Source: Alphaproteobacteria bacterium | Lineage (GTDB): Bacteria > Pseudomonadota > Alphaproteobacteria > Reyranellales > Reyranellaceae | DNA length: 15,894 nucleotides | NCBI GenBank assembly: GCA_013290035.1 | Contig: JABCYT010000012.1 | Coordinates: 1 to 15,894, forward strand | Direction of reading: 5' to 3' | Part shown: one piece after another, positions 14,138-15,894 of the stretch | Position numbering within the stretch: position 1 is the first letter of the stretch | How the letters are laid out: each line of letters begins with the position of its first letter | Position numbers and translations under genes: made by a program | The notes under the pieces: model-generated | The model's database searches: none | What the model saw: only the letters and a program-made list of their open reading frames with translations | Told to the model about the DNA's origin: nothing

Positions 14138-15703
14138 TCACCAGACCCCGAAATGGATCCCGTGCTTCCTGTGCGTCGCGGTACGGGCCTCGACATAGGC
14201 GTCGTCGACCGTCACCCGCGTCTTGCGCGCCTTGAGCCAGGCGTCGAGGCGATCCTCCATCGCGCGGCGGACATGGCCGTAGGCATCGTTGGCGCCGAGG
14301 TCGCGCAATTCCTTCGGATCGTTGTCGAGATCGAACAGCATCGGATGGAAATCCTGCCACCAGACGTACTTCCAGCGGTCGGTGCGCACCATGATGGCGC
14401 GGCAGTCGCGCGGCGCGCGCTTCAGCAGCAGCCGTGCCTCGCGGAAGGAATAGTCGAGCTCGGAGAACACCGCGTCGCGCCAGGTCTCGGTTTTTCCGCC
14501 GCGCAGCAGCGGCAGCAGCGACCGGCCTTCGACGAGATGCTCGTACGCCGGCTGCCCCAGCGCCGCGAGGATCGTCGGCACGACATCGATCGCCTCGACG
14601 AAGCGGCGATCGACGGTGCCGCGCGTGGCGTCGGCCGCCGGATCGGGATCGTAGACGATGAAGGGCACGCGCAACGCCTCCTCGTAGAACATCTCCTTCT
14701 CGCCCAGCCAGTGGTCGCCCAGAAAATCGCCGTGGTCGGCGGTGAAGAAGATCAGCGTGTCGTCGAAGCGGCCGAGCTTCTTCAGATGGTCGAACAGGCG
14801 GCCGAGCCAGTCGTCGATCTGTTTGATCAGGCCCATATAGGCCGGCCGCACGGTGCCGGGCGCCTCGGGGCGCTGGAACGACACCGATTCCTCGTGCTGG
14901 CGATAGGCGGCCAGCACGGGGTGCTGGTCCAGCAGTTCCGAGTCGTCGCGATTGAGCGGCAGGCAGTCCTTGGCGCCGTACATCTTGTGATAGGGCGCGG
15001 GCGCCATGTAGGGCCAGTGCGGCTTGACGTAGCTGAGGTGCAGGAACCACGGCTGCTCGCCCATGTCGTCGACGAAGCGCATCGCTTCGCGCGTCATGTA
15101 GGCGGTTTCGGAATGCTCCTCCGCGACACGCGCGGGCAGATGAACGTTGCGCATGTGCCAGCCGGAGACTTTTTCTCCGTCGGGTCCGTTCGCTGCGATC
15201 ACATAGTCGCTCCACGGATCGTCGGAGTTGTAGCCCTGCGCGCGCAGATAGGCGGCATAGCCGCTCTCGTTGCCGGGCGGCGAATGGCCGTCGTAGCGAT
15301 CGAGCTCCTCGAAGCGGCCGGTGCGCATCAGCGCGGCCAGTGCCGAGCCGCCTTCGATGCCATAACGCTCCAGACCGTCGGTGTCGGGCAGCACGTGCGT
15401 CTTGCCGGCCAGCGCCACGCGCACGCCGGTCGGCAGCAGGTAGTCGCCGATGGTGCGTTCGCGCAGGGACAAGGGCACGCGGTTCCAGGTGGCGCCGTGG
15501 CTGAACATGTAGCGGCCGGTGTAATAGGACATGCGCGAGGGGCCACAGACGCCGGACTGCACATAGGCGCGTGGAAACAGGACGCCCCGCCGCGCCAGAC
15601 TGTCGATAGCGGGCGTCTCGAGGTGCGGATGGCCGGCGCACGACAGGTGATCGGCGCGCAGCTGATCGCACATGATGAACAGGACGTTTTTGACCTTGCC
15701 CAC
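14138..15703 (-). CDS. Sulfatase-family hydrolase (arylsulfatase/phosphonate monoester hydrolase type)
   Basis: This 521-residue protein shows alkaline-phosphatase-superfamily sulfatase signatures. The N-terminus VLFIMCDQLRADHL gives the first metal-binding Asp13. GVCGPSRMSYYTGRY gives Cys53 in C-x-P-S-R, the site converted to formylglycine. Later come SYVKPHWPY and FFTADHGDFLGDH (about 330-342), with the further metal ligands and the bound-sulfate His. It lacks a signal peptide, so it is probably cytosolic, as are phosphonate monoester hydrolases. The natural ester is unknown. A formylglycine-generating enzyme is not in the window. The GTG start at 15703 has AGAGG 8 bp upstream. The C-terminal ATHRKHGIHFGVW recurs as a relic after hpnR (6929-6976), so a second copy once existed. 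It is divergent from the DUF924 gene. Confidence 0.88.
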   Translation of the reverse strand: MGKVKNVLFIMCDQLRADHLSCAGHPHLETPAIDSLARRGVLFPRAYVQSGVCGPSRMSYYTGRYMFSHGATWNRVPLSLRERTIGDYLLPTGVRVALAGKTHVLPDTDGLERYGIEGGSALAALMRTGRFEELDRYDGHSPPGNESGYAAYLRAQGYNSDDPWSDYVIAANGPDGEKVSGWHMRNVHLPARVAEEHSETAYMTREAMRFVDDMGEQPWFLHLSYVKPHWPYMAPAPYHKMYGAKDCLPLNRDDSELLDQHPVLAAYRQHEESVSFQRPEAPGTVRPAYMGLIKQIDDWLGRLFDHLKKLGRFDDTLIFFTADHGDFLGDHWLGEKEMFYEEALRVPFIVYDPDPAADATRGTVDRRFVEAIDVVPTILAALGQPAYEHLVEGRSLLPLLRGGKTETWRDAVFSELDYSFREARLLLKRAPRDCRAIMVRTDRWKYVWWQDFHPMLFDLDNDPKELRDLGANDAYGHVRRAMEDRLDAWLKARKTRVTVDDAYVEARTATHRKHGIHFGVW

Positions 15704-15752
15704 GAAGTTTCCTCTCTCGACGGCATCAGCGCCGCCGGCCTATCTAAGCCGC

Positions 15753-15894
15753 ATGACCGACGGCCCGTCCATCCGCGATATCCTCGATTTCTGGTTCCTG
15801 CCGCTTTCCGATCCAGGCCACGGCAAGCCGCGCGAGATCTGGTGGAAGGGTCCGGCGGAATTCGATGCCGAGATCGGCGACCGCTTCGGCACGG
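15753..15894 (+). CDS. DUF924-family protein, 5' part
   Basis: ATG at 15753 opens a frame that runs to the window end without a stop, 47 complete codons and one base. It encodes SIRDILDFWFLPLSDPGHGKPREIWWKG and then PAEFDAEIGDRFG. This matches the start of DUF924 proteins, with the pattern ILDFWF ... WW/F-x-K ... FD-x-x-I-x-x-RFG. The family is soluble and of unknown function, usually about 180-200 residues. It is transcribed away from the sulfatase gene, with 49 bp between the two starts, so both promoters must share this gap or lie inside the genes. No clear ribosome binding site is seen just before the ATG. Confidence 0.72.
   Translation, partial: MTDGPSIRDILDFWFLPLSDPGHGKPREIWWKGPAEFDAEIGDRFGT

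Noticed and set aside
14046..15671. Long second minus-strand frame (541 codons) within the sulfatase gene
   Set aside because: It is a shadow frame: the in-register gene has all sulfatase motifs, and this frame shows only Arg/Pro-rich shadow composition.

Overview
The window is GC-rich bacterial DNA with short gaps and mostly ATG/GTG starts preceded by GAGG-type ribosome binding sites. The gene families (HpaB-type monooxygenase, TauD dioxygenase, HpnR, MddA-like methyltransferase, DUF924, peptide-type ABC binding protein) suggest a soil or freshwater alphaproteobacterium, perhaps near Reyranella or Rhodospirillales. That placement is inferred from gene style only. No rRNA, tRNA, CRISPR array or transposase was seen, and no stretch of 300 bases lacks a gene.

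Layout. 1-648 is the 3' end of an ABC transporter solute-binding protein. It converges on a membrane-anchored SGNH hydrolase (670-1806, -). Then come a TauD/TfdA dioxygenase (-) and a GNAT acetyltransferase (-). A short divergent gap with a REP-like palindrome follows. On the + strand are an HpaB-family flavin monooxygenase, a tautomerase and a tiny lipoprotein, ending at a perfect 28-bp palindrome. From about 6071 to 15703 every recognised gene is on the minus strand. In transcription order these are a sulfatase with an Asp/Asn beta-hydroxylase-like protein; an MddA-like methyltransferase, a TetR regulator and an alpha/beta-hydrolase/glycosyltransferase fusion; a second SGNH hydrolase overlapping a gene for hopanoid C-3 methylase (hpnR); and a universal stress protein. 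The window ends in the first 47 codons of a divergent DUF924 gene.

How the genes may work together. (a) The MddA-like gene, tetR and the fusion gene form a tight unit. Its promoter carries two near-identical 20-bp inverted repeats, one lying exactly between plausible -35 and -10 boxes, so an autoregulated TetR operon is the simplest reading. The fusion of an esterase-like hydrolase with a GT-B glycosyltransferase is the most unusual protein here. (b) hpnR starts inside the stop of the second SGNH hydrolase (GTGA overlap), which links an envelope SGNH enzyme to hopanoid methylation. A close paralogue of that hydrolase sits alone about 7 kb away. (c) Just after hpnR is a relic of about 15 codons matching the C-terminus of the sulfatase at 14138-15703, a trace of a deleted or recombined sulfatase gene. 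The other genes look like ordinary accessory metabolism.
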